Assembly: GCA_900752065.1 (NCBI GenBank)
Contig: CAADTT010000112.1
Span: forward strand, 1 to 48,794
Reading direction: 5' to 3'
DNA length: 48,794 bases
Source of the DNA: Lachnospiraceae bacterium
GTDB taxonomy: Bacteria; Bacillota; Clostridia; Lachnospirales; Lachnospiraceae
Within the stretch, counting starts at the first letter, position 1; every line of letters begins with the position of its first letter. The notes under the pieces are model-generated. The model was given only the letters and a program-made list of their open reading frames with translations, did not search any database and was not told the origin of the DNA. Shown in pieces: positions 9,173 to 16,800 of this stretch. The translations under genes were made by a program, and so were the position numbers.

Positions 9173-10009
9173 TCACGACAGCTTCTTTCCCACCTGCTCC
9201 ACGAACACATCCTCCAGCGTCGTATCACGCAGCGCACACTGGCCGGAAAGCGTGGACAGATAAGCGATTGCCTCCTGACGCTGATGGAAATAGCGGCTGT
9301 GAACACCGTCAGAGAGCATCTCATCCACCGCATAGGCTCCCAGATTTTCGATCAGGTGCACAGGTGTATCCACATCTTCCAGCTTCCCGTCATGCATCAG
9401 GGCCACACGCCCGCACAGTGCCTGGGCCTCCTCGATGTAATGCGTCGTCAGAAGGATCGTAAGTCCCTGCTCATTTAACTGGCGCAGAAGGTTCCACATC
9501 TGCCTTCTGGAAATGGCGTCCATACCCGCCGTCGGCTCGTCCAGAAGCAGGATCTCAGGTCCTGTCAGCAGCGCACGGCATACCATGAGCTTCCGCTTCA
9601 TGCCGCCGGAAAGCTTACGCACGGTTTTCCTCCGGTGCGCCGTCAGCCCCGCAAACGCCAGCAGTTCCTCCGTCCTGGAACGGATTTCCTTCACAGGCAT
9701 GAAATACAGCCTCCCCTGGTATTCCATAATTTCGTCCATATCCATATCCTGACGCATGGAATATTCCTGGGTGATCACGCTGACCTTGCGTTTGATATCC
9801 TGACGCTTTCGGTTCAGCGGTTCCCCGTCAATAAAAATCTCACCGGATGTGGGCAGCAGCAGGGTAGACAGCATCCCGATCGTCGTCGTCTTTCCCGCAC
9901 CGTTTGGTCCCAGCAGCCCGAAAAACTCTCCTGTTTCAATCTTTAGACTAAGACCGTTCACCGCCGTAAAGTTCTCAAAGGTTTTCGTAAGGTTTTTCAA
10001 CTCTATCAT
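9173..10009 (-). CDS. ABC transporter ATP-binding protein (DrrA-like)
   Basis: 278 residues. Walker A is GPNGAGKTT near residue 35, the ABC signature is LSGGMKRKL, Walker B is ILLLDEPTAGMD and the switch histidine lies in LTTHYIEEA. The protein energises the ABC-2 permease encoded just downstream. Its ATG overlaps the cobI stop by four bases (ATGA, 10006-10009), so translation is probably coupled to the corrinoid biosynthesis gene. Confidence 0.92.
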   Translation of the reverse strand: MIELKNLTKTFENFTAVNGLSLKIETGEFFGLLGPNGAGKTTTIGMLSTLLLPTSGEIFIDGEPLNRKRQDIKRKVSVITQEYSMRQDMDMDEIMEYQGRLYFMPVKEIRSRTEELLAFAGLTAHRRKTVRKLSGGMKRKLMVCRALLTGPEILLLDEPTAGMDAISRRQMWNLLRQLNEQGLTILLTTHYIEEAQALCGRVALMHDGKLEDVDTPVHLIENLGAYAVDEMLSDGVHSRYFHQRQEAIAYLSTLSGQCALRDTTLEDVFVEQVGKKLS

Positions 10010-10701
10010 AATCCGCCCTTTGGCTCCTTTGCAATGATCAGAGAGTAATAACCTGCATCATCCGGGATCTCTTCTACGCTGCGGTAAATATGCTCATGTT
10101 CCATGCCGCAGTTTTCAACCATCACCACATCCTTACCGCTCTTTGCCAGAATCTCCTTCACCTGGGACATCTTTCTCCCCGATTTCATCAGCACATAATT
10201 TCCCGGCGCATCCAGACGGTTTTCCAGACGATGTACCGCCGGAAGTATATGAAGCTGTTCATCCCACTCTGCCAGAGGCGTATTTGTCCGGGCCGCCGCC
10301 GCACAGAAGGAAGTGATCCCGCTGACCAGCTCTGTCTGATATCCATGAGCCGCCACTCTCTTCTGCACATACAGATAGGTAGAATAGATCGTCGGGTCTC
10401 CCAGCGTCAGGAACACCACATTCTTTCCCTGCTCCAGATAGCTCTCCACCAGCGCCGCAGCCTCGTCATGCTTCCGGTTCATCTCTTCTTTATCATGCGT
10501 CATAGGCATGTCCACAGCCAGCAGTGTTTTTTTCTCCAGCTCGGGAACCGCCTGCACCGCGATCTGATATGCCACCGTCTCCTTTGCCGCTGCTCCCGGC
10601 AGTGCGATCACCTCATTTTCCCGGATCAGCCGCACCGCCTTCAAAGTCATAAGCTCCGGATCACCGGGGCCGACACCCGTACCGTATAAAATTCCTGTCA
10701 T
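10006..10701 (-). CDS. cobI: Precorrin-2/cobalt-factor II C20-methyltransferase
   Basis: 231 residues of the tetrapyrrole methylase fold. The N-terminal SAM/precorrin motif GVGPGDPELMTLKAVR and the central LGDPTIYSTYLYV are diagnostic for CobI/CbiL, which transfers a methyl group from SAM to C20 of precorrin-2 or its cobalt form. The start at 10701 follows AAGGAGAAGAATT. No other corrin-ring methylase is in the window, so the rest of the pathway must be elsewhere or absent. Its placement behind an uptake system and its overlap with an exporter ATPase are consistent with corrinoid/cobalt handling. Confidence 0.9.
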   Translation of the reverse strand: MTGILYGTGVGPGDPELMTLKAVRLIRENEVIALPGAAAKETVAYQIAVQAVPELEKKTLLAVDMPMTHDKEEMNRKHDEAAALVESYLEQGKNVVFLTLGDPTIYSTYLYVQKRVAAHGYQTELVSGITSFCAAAARTNTPLAEWDEQLHILPAVHRLENRLDAPGNYVLMKSGRKMSQVKEILAKSGKDVVMVENCGMEHEHIYRSVEEIPDDAGYYSLIIAKEPKGGL

Positions 10702-10841
10702 AATTCTTCTCCTTATCCTAAACGTTTATTCCCGCGAACGATTTTCACTCCTGCCAGCAACAACTGAAACGGCGCGCAGACTCCGCTGGAAATCTCATGT
10801 TATCTTACCATGAATAGATACGCGAAGCAAGCCGCCAACAC

Positions 10842-11951
10842 TCACTGTCGCTCTATTTTTCCCTGCGCCGCCGCATATTCATAAAGCGCCGCCGCTTCCC
10901 GGTTAAAGTCCCCGACGGCATGGATATCCACGGTCACGATCACTTCCCGGCAGGCATCCACCAGTTCCTTCGCCCGCCGCAGGGTGCCTTCCTGTATCCG
11001 GCAGAACGCTTTCTCACTCACCACTTCCGCCGCCAGTGCTTTTGCAGAGGGATAATCCAGATCATTTTCCCACAAAATCCCCGTGGCAAAAGAGATTCCC
11101 TCCCGCTGCAGCTTCCGATAGAGCGCCGTCCCGCTGCCGTTTCCGGCTATCACAAAAACCTCCGGAGTCCCCTTTACCGGCTCCAGCTCCAGATTTCCCG
11201 TCCGCTCATCATAAGAGCCCGTGGTCATCTGATACAGCTCCGGAATGTAGCCGGGGGTAAAGATCTCCTCCGGGGTTCCGAAGCGGTCCACCTGATCTCC
11301 TTTGATGCAGACGATCTTATCGGAGATCCGTCCGGCAAGATCCAGTTCGTGAAGAGACATAAGCACAGACAGATTCCGTGTCCGGCACATATTCTGGATG
11401 ATGGACAGAAACTCCAGCTTATAACGGATATCCAGAAAGGAGGTCGGCTCGTCCAGAACAATGATGTCCGGCTCCTGACAGATTGCCCTCGCCAGCATGA
11501 CACGCTGCTTCTGGCCGTCGCTGGTCTTCAGAAAATCCCTGTCCGCCAGCTCGGAAATATGTACCAGCTCCATAGCCTCCCTCACGATGCGCCTGTCCTG
11601 ATCCGAAAGGATACCGAATCTGCCCGTATAAGGATAACGCCCCGTAGCCACCACATCCTCACAGGTCATCAGCTCCGGGCGCACCCGTTCGGTCAGTACC
11701 ACGGACATCTTTTTTGACAATTCCTTTCCCGTCATCTGATTGAGAGATCTTCCGTCCAGATAAGCCACGCCCCCCAGCGGGGAGAGCTGCTGGATGATGC
11801 TTTTCAGTATCGTTGTCTTTCCCGCCCCGTTCGGGCCGATCAGCGTCATGATCTCGCCCTTTTTCAAAGAGATCCGGATATCTTTGATCAGCGGGACGCC
11901 GTGATATCCCACCGTCAGCCCCTCTGTGTAAAAATAAAATGTATTTTCCAT
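10842..11951 (-). CDS. FecE/BtuD-like ABC ATPase with an extra C-terminal domain
   Basis: 369 residues. The first ~255 are a FecE/BtuD-type ATPase: Walker A IGPNGAGKTT, a TSDGQKQR signature in place of LSGGQ, Walker B DIIVLDEPTSFLD and H-loop SLHELDLA. The remaining ~115 residues form a separate alpha/beta-looking domain beginning PEVFVIAGNGSGTALYR and ending in a VTVDIHAVGD segment, absent from classical BtuD. I recall similar extensions in clostridial cobalamin/heme importers but know no function. The gene follows the permease by 4 bp. It is the last gene of the importer; a 140-bp gap without an evident promoter separates it from cobI. Confidence 0.9.
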   Translation of the reverse strand: MENTFYFYTEGLTVGYHGVPLIKDIRISLKKGEIMTLIGPNGAGKTTILKSIIQQLSPLGGVAYLDGRSLNQMTGKELSKKMSVVLTERVRPELMTCEDVVATGRYPYTGRFGILSDQDRRIVREAMELVHISELADRDFLKTSDGQKQRVMLARAICQEPDIIVLDEPTSFLDIRYKLEFLSIIQNMCRTRNLSVLMSLHELDLAGRISDKIVCIKGDQVDRFGTPEEIFTPGYIPELYQMTTGSYDERTGNLELEPVKGTPEVFVIAGNGSGTALYRKLQREGISFATGILWENDLDYPSAKALAAEVVSEKAFCRIQEGTLRRAKELVDACREVIVTVDIHAVGDFNREAAALYEYAAAQGKIERQ

Positions 11952-11955
11952 CCTG

Positions 11956-12987
11956 CTATGCCTTCTCCTTCTTTCGACGAATCATAATGAAAATGACGAC
12001 CGGCGCTCCAAAAACAGCCGTCACCGTGCTGATGCTCAGCTCTGTGGGAGCAAACACCACCCGTGCCAGCAGATCGCAGAACAGGCAGAAGGCTGCTCCT
12101 CCCAGAAAGCTTGCCGGGATCATCAGGATCGGTTTCGAAGACCGGAACAGATTTTTCACCAGATGGGGCACGGCGATCCCCACGAAGGAAACCGGTCCGG
12201 CAAATGCCGTCACACAGGCGGAAAGTACGCTGGACAAAATGACCAGAAGCACCCGAAACCTGCGGATATTCAGCCCCATATTTTTCGCATACGCCTCCCC
12301 CATCTGAAAGGCGCTGATTGATTTTGACATGAGGAACACACAGAAAAAGGCTGCAAAGATCACTACTGTCATGATCCCCACATTTTCCCAGGAAATGCCG
12401 GAAAAGCTGCCCTTTGACCAGTTGTGCAGATTTACGATATTGGCGTCATCCGCAAAGGTCACCACAAAATCCGTAATTGCAGAGCATATATAGCCGATCA
12501 TCACGCCGCTGACGATCAGCATAGACATCTGATCCATCAGCCGGGACATCAAAAGCACGAATCCCATGGAGATCATAGCGCCTACAAAAGCCGCTCCGAT
12601 CATCACCATCGAGCTGACATGAATCGCGCTGCCCAGAAAGAATACCATCACCAGCGCTACCACCAGCTTGGCCCCGGAAGAGATCCCCAGAATAAAAGGG
12701 CCTGCAATGGGATTGTGGAAAAAGGTCTGCAATAAATACCCGGACAGCGCCAGACCGCCGCCTAAGATGGCGGCCGCCAGCGCCCGGGGCAGCCGGATTT
12801 GTAGAATGATATCTGCCATCGTTCCGTCCGTCTGCTGCCCCTTTATGGTTTTTAAGATGTCAGAAAGAGAGATGTTTACACTTCCTGCGCATACATTCAC
12901 CACCAGAAAGACCAGTACCAGTGCAAACAGCACCAGAAAAGCAGCAATCGTTCTGTTTTTTTCGGATTTTTTTTCTTGTCCCGTCAT
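11956..12987 (-). CDS. FecCD/BtuC-family ABC permease
   Basis: 343 residues with about ten membrane helices. The FecCD family pattern is clear: RLPRALAAAILGGGLALSGYLLQTFFHNPIAGPFILGISSGA near the N-terminus and GPVSFVGIAVPHLVKNLF in the cytoplasmic coupling loop. It forms the channel for iron-siderophore, heme or cobalamin import. The ATG at 12987 lies 3 bp after the stop of the binding protein and the stop 4 bp before the ATPase. Location behind a B12-riboswitch-controlled chelatase favours a corrinoid or tetrapyrrole substrate, but family membership alone does not distinguish these from siderophores. Confidence 0.92.
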   Translation of the reverse strand: MTGQEKKSEKNRTIAAFLVLFALVLVFLVVNVCAGSVNISLSDILKTIKGQQTDGTMADIILQIRLPRALAAAILGGGLALSGYLLQTFFHNPIAGPFILGISSGAKLVVALVMVFFLGSAIHVSSMVMIGAAFVGAMISMGFVLLMSRLMDQMSMLIVSGVMIGYICSAITDFVVTFADDANIVNLHNWSKGSFSGISWENVGIMTVVIFAAFFCVFLMSKSISAFQMGEAYAKNMGLNIRRFRVLLVILSSVLSACVTAFAGPVSFVGIAVPHLVKNLFRSSKPILMIPASFLGGAAFCLFCDLLARVVFAPTELSISTVTAVFGAPVVIFIMIRRKKEKA

Positions 12988-12990
12988 ATG

Positions 12991-14193
12991 CTACTCCAAC
13001 CTGTAAATATAAGTAAGATTTTCTTCGTCTCCCGTCATCATCTTATGGATATCAGAAATGATCGTGCCAAGCTCCATAGAGGACTGATACAGGTTCTTCG
13101 TGGTGCCAAAGACGTTTCCTTCCTGAACCGCCCGGAAATTTTTCAGCAGAGGGCTTTTTCCCAGAAGCTCCTCCACCGAATGCAGTTCCCCGTCTATGGT
13201 GCTGTTATAGATCACATAATCCGCATCCTTTGCCGCTGCGTAAAACTCCTCCATTTGCATGCTGATCGTGGAGGACGCCGTATCCTCCTCATCCCCCAGA
13301 TGGTCGAATACATAGCTCCCGCCTGCCATCTCAATCATTTTCGGAAGATAATCTGAGCTTTTCCTCACATTCGCCTCTCCGTTGGAGGTGATATAAAAGA
13401 AAGCCACGGTTTTTCCTGATTTCTCCGCTTCCCTGATTGACTCGAAAGCTGCCGCTTCCTGTGCAAAGACTTCTGCTGCATCCTCCTCTTTATCTGTCAG
13501 CAGACCATACAGTTTTACCCATTCTGTCCTTCCGAGAGGATTTGGTTCATAGCTTGAATAATCCACCATCACAGGAATTCCAAACTTCTCAAGCTGCTCC
13601 TTCACCTCCGGCGTGTGGTAGATCATCGTATTTTCTATGGCAAGTTTGCAGTTCTCCGCAAGGATTCTCTCGTAGTCCGGTGCAGAATACTGACCCGCAT
13701 AAAGAATATCCTCCGCCTCCATAGCGGCCTTCGCCTCTTCTATGTACCAGGAATCCGTCTTCAGTGCACTGAACCTGACAGAATCCAGGGCATCGAGAGA
13801 GACAAACATATCCATAACGGCCGATGCCACCAGATAAATATTTTCCAAAGGCTTTTTCAGCACGGTGATATCATCATCCAGATCCTCCGGCGCCTCCTTT
13901 CCCTCAGGAACGACCAGGAACCGCCCATCCTCAGGGATCGTAACCAGCGCATAGTCATCTGTATAATAATCTACGGAAAATTTCTCCGCATAGGTCAGTT
14001 CCATGCTGCTCTCATAAGTAAGGCTGGCGCTGATGTCTCTGTCCATTTCCCCAGTCTCCGGCGCTTCCCCTCCCCCGCATCCGGTCAGGAGGCATACCGC
14101 AGCGATCATGAGAAGTACAGCAGCAAACCTTTTTTTTCTTTTCTTATGTCCTGCGCCGTAAACACGCCGGCTTGTCTGATCCATATTTTTCAT
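12991..14193 (-). CDS. ABC transporter substrate-binding lipoprotein (BtuF/FecB-like)
   Basis: 400 residues. A basic stretch (KKRKKR) and hydrophobic core end in lipobox LLTGC with Cys39. The mature part is a class III binding protein fold; conserved features include EDIYLVASAVMD-like and YDALGR-type segments (VDYSSYEPNPLGRTEW), a TVAFFYITSNGE strand and a TTKNLYQSSMELG C-terminal region. It delivers ligand to the adjacent FecCD permease. The first ATG overlaps the upstream stop as ATGA (14190-14193); M4 (14184) is an alternative start. Ligand unknown; corrinoid, heme or siderophore. Confidence 0.85.
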   Translation of the reverse strand: MKNMDQTSRRVYGAGHKKRKKRFAAVLLMIAAVCLLTGCGGGEAPETGEMDRDISASLTYESSMELTYAEKFSVDYYTDDYALVTIPEDGRFLVVPEGKEAPEDLDDDITVLKKPLENIYLVASAVMDMFVSLDALDSVRFSALKTDSWYIEEAKAAMEAEDILYAGQYSAPDYERILAENCKLAIENTMIYHTPEVKEQLEKFGIPVMVDYSSYEPNPLGRTEWVKLYGLLTDKEEDAAEVFAQEAAAFESIREAEKSGKTVAFFYITSNGEANVRKSSDYLPKMIEMAGGSYVFDHLGDEEDTASSTISMQMEEFYAAAKDADYVIYNSTIDGELHSVEELLGKSPLLKNFRAVQEGNVFGTTKNLYQSSMELGTIISDIHKMMTGDEENLTYIYRLE

Positions 14194-14786
14194 TTTGCAG
14201 AATTCCTTCTCTTCTTATTGATAAACGAAACAATGATACAGACGGCGATGATGAGGATCACCATGTATACCATTTTCTGGGCTGCCGCCTGGGGTGTCTG
14301 ATCCTTCGAGATAATCTCATCCGAGTGAAAGGTCAGCGTATACTCGATCTCGTGCGGCGTACTCATGGCCACAGTATCCGCTACCACGGGCATCGGCTTG
14401 TTGAAAACTGTGATCGGAATCTCAAAAGTCGAATACCCCTCTTCATTGATTGGAAGAAACTTCTCGCCGCCTACCAGCATATAGTCATAATGGGTGCTGC
14501 TCCACTCAATACGCGCATACGCCAGCCCGTCTCTGACGATCAGTCCTGCCGGAGAAGTCACCGTCGTTTTCCCGGTCCCTCCCTCCAGATCTACAGAAAT
14601 CGCATACTCGCCGTCCTCCAGCTCGATGAACGCAGGCTCCGGTGCAGCCTCATTTTCCTTTTCTGTTTTGGATTCCTCCTCCCTGTCCGCCGCTTCCGCA
14701 TCATGAACACCGCCCGCCCCGGATACGCAGGCAAAGCCTGCTGCCATGACGATCAGTGCAAGGAAACAGGAAATCATTTTCTTCAT
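14190..14786 (-). CDS. NEAT-like cell-surface protein with C-terminal membrane anchor
   Basis: 198 residues. Signal peptide at the N-terminus (MKKMISCFLALIVMAAGFACV), a short acidic linker, then a beta-rich domain from about residue 55 (DGEYAISVDLEGGTGKT ... LAYARIEWSSTHYDYMLVGGEK ... STFEIPITVF ... HEIEYTLTF), and a C-terminal helix followed by KKRRNSAK, i.e. a membrane anchor. The domain resembles the NEAT/iron-transport-associated fold that binds heme in Gram-positives; this is pattern recognition, not proof. The start at 14786 is supported by AAAGGAGGAGAAGTACA. It is first in an operon with the binding protein, permease and ATPase, with overlapping stop/start. A promoter and attenuator-like leader lie upstream. 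Confidence 0.75.
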   Translation of the reverse strand: MKKMISCFLALIVMAAGFACVSGAGGVHDAEAADREEESKTEKENEAAPEPAFIELEDGEYAISVDLEGGTGKTTVTSPAGLIVRDGLAYARIEWSSTHYDYMLVGGEKFLPINEEGYSTFEIPITVFNKPMPVVADTVAMSTPHEIEYTLTFHSDEIISKDQTPQAAAQKMVYMVILIIAVCIIVSFINKKRRNSAK

Positions 14787-14854
14787 TGTACTTCTCCTCC
14801 TTTTCACGCTTCTACTGTCCAAAGGTAAAAATTCAAAGCTCTTTCCTTTGACGC

Positions 14855-14888
14855 AAAAAAATGTCTTCTATCGATTTTCAGAAGACAT
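14855..14888 (-). terminator. Intrinsic terminator in the leader of the NEAT-like operon
   Basis: On the minus strand ATGTCTTCT and AGAAGACAT form a 9-bp stem around a 10-nt loop, directly followed by TTTTTTT. It lies about 45 nt after the predicted transcription start and about 70 nt before the ATG at 14786, the layout of a transcription attenuator. Confidence 0.75.
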
Positions 14889-14939
14889 CTAAATACGGCA
14901 GTGATCCATACCTCACCAATGCGCTGCCAGCTTTTCTAA

Positions 14940-14968
14940 AATATATCATATGAATCCGTAAAATGCAA
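14940..14968 (-). promoter_or_regulatory. Probable promoter of the NEAT-like / importer operon
   Basis: TTGCAT (14968-14963) and TATATT (14945-14940) are spaced by 17 bp on the minus strand. Transcription would start near 14933, giving a leader with a bulged GGCA...GTGA/TCACTGCC hairpin followed by the terminator at 14855-14888. Confidence 0.5.
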
Positions 14969-15118
14969 CCGGAACTGTCAGATGCATAAAGCATAAAATT
15001 CGATCCGTTGGCGCAAAGCTTATGTGCTGGTACACGGCGCATGCGGCAAGCACCAAATATGCAAAAAGGGGCGGCTGGCACCCTTTCCTGCATACTCAGG
15101 CATACCATAGCCCTCCTG
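14969..15118 (-). repeat. Intergenic sequence with a dispersed-repeat signature
   Basis: This part of the long gap after cbiK carries no convincing gene. On the minus strand it contains CTATGGTATGCCT followed by GAGTATGCAGGAAAGGG. Those last 17 bases recur near 16576-16600, also preceded by CTATGG; 15 bases (ATGCCTGAGTATGCA) recur near 35188-35202. An AAAGGG...CCCTTTTT hairpin at about 15064-15088 may terminate cbiK transcripts. I take it as a possible degenerate dispersed element. Confidence 0.35.
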
Positions 15119-15159
15119 GAGATGGATACCTGGCAGGCAGCCTGCCAGGTATCCATCTC
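15119..15159. repeat. Perfect 20-bp inverted repeat downstream of cbiK
   Basis: GAGATGGATACCTGGCAGGC (15119-15138) and its exact reverse complement (15140-15159) are separated by a single base. It starts 31 bp after the cbiK stop. No T-run follows on either strand, so it is not a textbook terminator although it could stabilise the mRNA 3' end. Confidence 0.85.
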
Positions 15160-15189
15160 TGAAAACAGTATGTACCCTGTGTCAGTCGC

Positions 15190-16464
15190 TTACTCTGCGA
15201 TCGCTGCTGCCGTATGTGCCACATAGATCGCCTGAATATCAGCGATTCCACCCAGACCATTGACCTGTGTATCTACACTTTCAAATGCTCCGGAAGCCAC
15301 AAACTGGCTCTTCCAGGAATCCTCTTCTTCGCCTGCCATATCATTGTTTGCGTGATCTCCGGCAACGACCATCAACGGACGGAGAACCACCTTCTTGTAC
15401 CCTGCCTCTTTTACTTTTTCGATCACAGCTTCGCATGCAGTATCTTCCGGATTTCCCTCAACGGTTCCGATGAACACGTTTTCATATCCAAGGTTTGTCA
15501 TCTGGGTCTGCATCTGGCTGTAGGATACTGCCGCCGTATGTGAAGTGCCATGTCCCATAAATACAAATGCAGTGCCGTCCTCCTTTGCAGCATCCAGGCT
15601 GTCATATCCTGCAACGCTTACTGCCTCTGCTGTCAGTGCCTTTGCCACTGTCTCTTTGTCATCGTTTACAACGCTCGCATCCTCGCCGACTTCTCCCAGA
15701 AGCGGTTCTGCCACCTTAACACTTTCAAATTTATCCTTGTAATCCTCAAGTGCCTCCACCAGCTCGTCATACTCCGCGCCGTGCATCAGATGCGTCGGCT
15801 GTACCACCAGGTTCTTCACGCCATTGTCTGCTGCGCGCTGCAATGCCTGATCCATATTGTCGATCTTTTCGCCATCACGGGCCTGTACATGGTTGATGAT
15901 GATCTGAGCGGTAAAGGCTCTCCTTACCGACCACTCGGGATTTGCTTCCTGAAGAGCTTTTTCGATTCCTCCGATATCCTGTACGCGGCTGTCATTGAAG
16001 GAAGTACCAAAGCTTACAACCAGAAGCTCATTCTCACCGATCTCATCTGCATTCAGCGGATCATCCTTCGAAGCGTCCCCCGTGTCACGTCCAAAGTAAT
16101 CCGGATCTGCCTCCTCACCTTCCACCAGTTCCTTCTGTGCATCTGTCAGGGCATCCCATGCTGCCTTTGCTTCCGCGCACTGGGTATCGGTGTCATCGGT
16201 TCTCTCCTGAACATAGATCGCATCGATCATAGCCGCCACCTTGTCAGCAGCCTCCTGATCTGACATGGTCTCCGACTGTTCCTCGGAAGCAGCCTCCGTT
16301 TCCGGGACCTCCGTAGGCGCCTCTGTAACTTCCTCTGTTGCCTCCGCAGCTTCTGTGGCTTCTGTGGCCGCAGTCGTCTCCTTGCCTGCGCTGTTTCCGC
16401 AGCCAACCATCATCGTGCTGGCCAGTGCAGCCACACATAAAACAGATACAATTTTCCTTTTCAT
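15190..16464 (-). CDS. cbiK: Exported lipoprotein CbiK-type cobaltochelatase
   Basis: 424 residues. Lipoprotein signal peptide with lipobox MMVGC (Cys22), then a Glu/Ala/Thr-rich linker of about 55 residues, a short helical segment and the class II chelatase domain from about residue 155. The domain shows LLVVSFGTSFNDSR, QPTHLMHGAEYD, FMGHGTSH and VVAGDHANND; the last two carry the conserved histidines of CbiK. CbiK inserts cobalt into sirohydrochlorin in anaerobic B12 synthesis, normally in the cytoplasm; periplasmic forms are known in Desulfovibrio. Here it should sit on the outer face of the membrane. The start at 16464 follows AAAGGAGAAAAGAAA. An AdoCbl riboswitch and terminator precede it. 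Confidence 0.88.
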   Translation of the reverse strand: MKRKIVSVLCVAALASTMMVGCGNSAGKETTAATEATEAAEATEEVTEAPTEVPETEAASEEQSETMSDQEAADKVAAMIDAIYVQERTDDTDTQCAEAKAAWDALTDAQKELVEGEEADPDYFGRDTGDASKDDPLNADEIGENELLVVSFGTSFNDSRVQDIGGIEKALQEANPEWSVRRAFTAQIIINHVQARDGEKIDNMDQALQRAADNGVKNLVVQPTHLMHGAEYDELVEALEDYKDKFESVKVAEPLLGEVGEDASVVNDDKETVAKALTAEAVSVAGYDSLDAAKEDGTAFVFMGHGTSHTAAVSYSQMQTQMTNLGYENVFIGTVEGNPEDTACEAVIEKVKEAGYKKVVLRPLMVVAGDHANNDMAGEEEDSWKSQFVASGAFESVDTQVNGLGGIADIQAIYVAHTAAAIAE

Positions 16465-16523
16465 TTTCTTTTCTCCTTTCAGTAGATAAAACTTTTGTAC
16501 AAGAATACTGAAGGATGCAGGCA

Positions 16524-16562
16524 TAAAAAAAGTCTCCTGGGCGGTTTCGCGGCCAGAAGATT
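16524..16562 (-). terminator. Intrinsic terminator of the cobalamin riboswitch (expression platform)
   Basis: On the minus strand TCTTCTGG and CCAGGAGA flank a loop containing CGCGAAACCG and are followed by CTTTTTTT. It lies between the B12 box and the cbiK start, so B12 binding would be expected to favour termination before cbiK. Confidence 0.8.
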
Positions 16563-16644
16563 TTATGTACGAAGAATAAAGTATGCCCTTTCCTGCATAC
16601 TCCATAGTTCAAAACCAGTTACTTGTGGTCGATCTATCCCGTTC

Positions 16645-16800
16645 AATGGCAGGTCTCCTGACTTACAGATTTCAAAACCGGACTGCCTTCCCGTTTCCAG
16701 TGACTGAAGGAAATCTCCCTCAACGTCCGGCTTCTCTGCTTACAGTGACAAGTTCGTACAGGACTTTCACCTGTTTCCCTTTTGTTCCCACCAGTGCCAG
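16645..16800 (-). ncRNA. Adenosylcobalamin riboswitch aptamer
   Basis: The minus strand shows the class I core in order: AAAAGGGAA, CAGGTGAAAGTCC, GTCACTGTAA, a second GTCACTG, ACGGGAAGGC and the B12 box AGTCAGGAGACCTGCC at 16663-16648. The 3' half is intergenic but the 5' half (16720-16800) lies inside the last ~26 codons of the upstream lipoprotein gene. Downstream is a T-run terminator and then cbiK. Boundaries are approximate. Confidence 0.95.

Noticed and set aside
10702..10841. Gap before cobI examined for a second B12 riboswitch or promoter
   Set aside because: No B12 box, GCCACTG-type core, T-run hairpin or spaced -35/-10 was found.
14878..15156. 92-codon minus-strand frame downstream of cbiK
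   Set aside because: It starts inside the perfect inverted repeat, has no ribosome binding site before its ATG, is Cys/Arg-rich without domain, and overlaps the predicted promoter and leader of the next operon.
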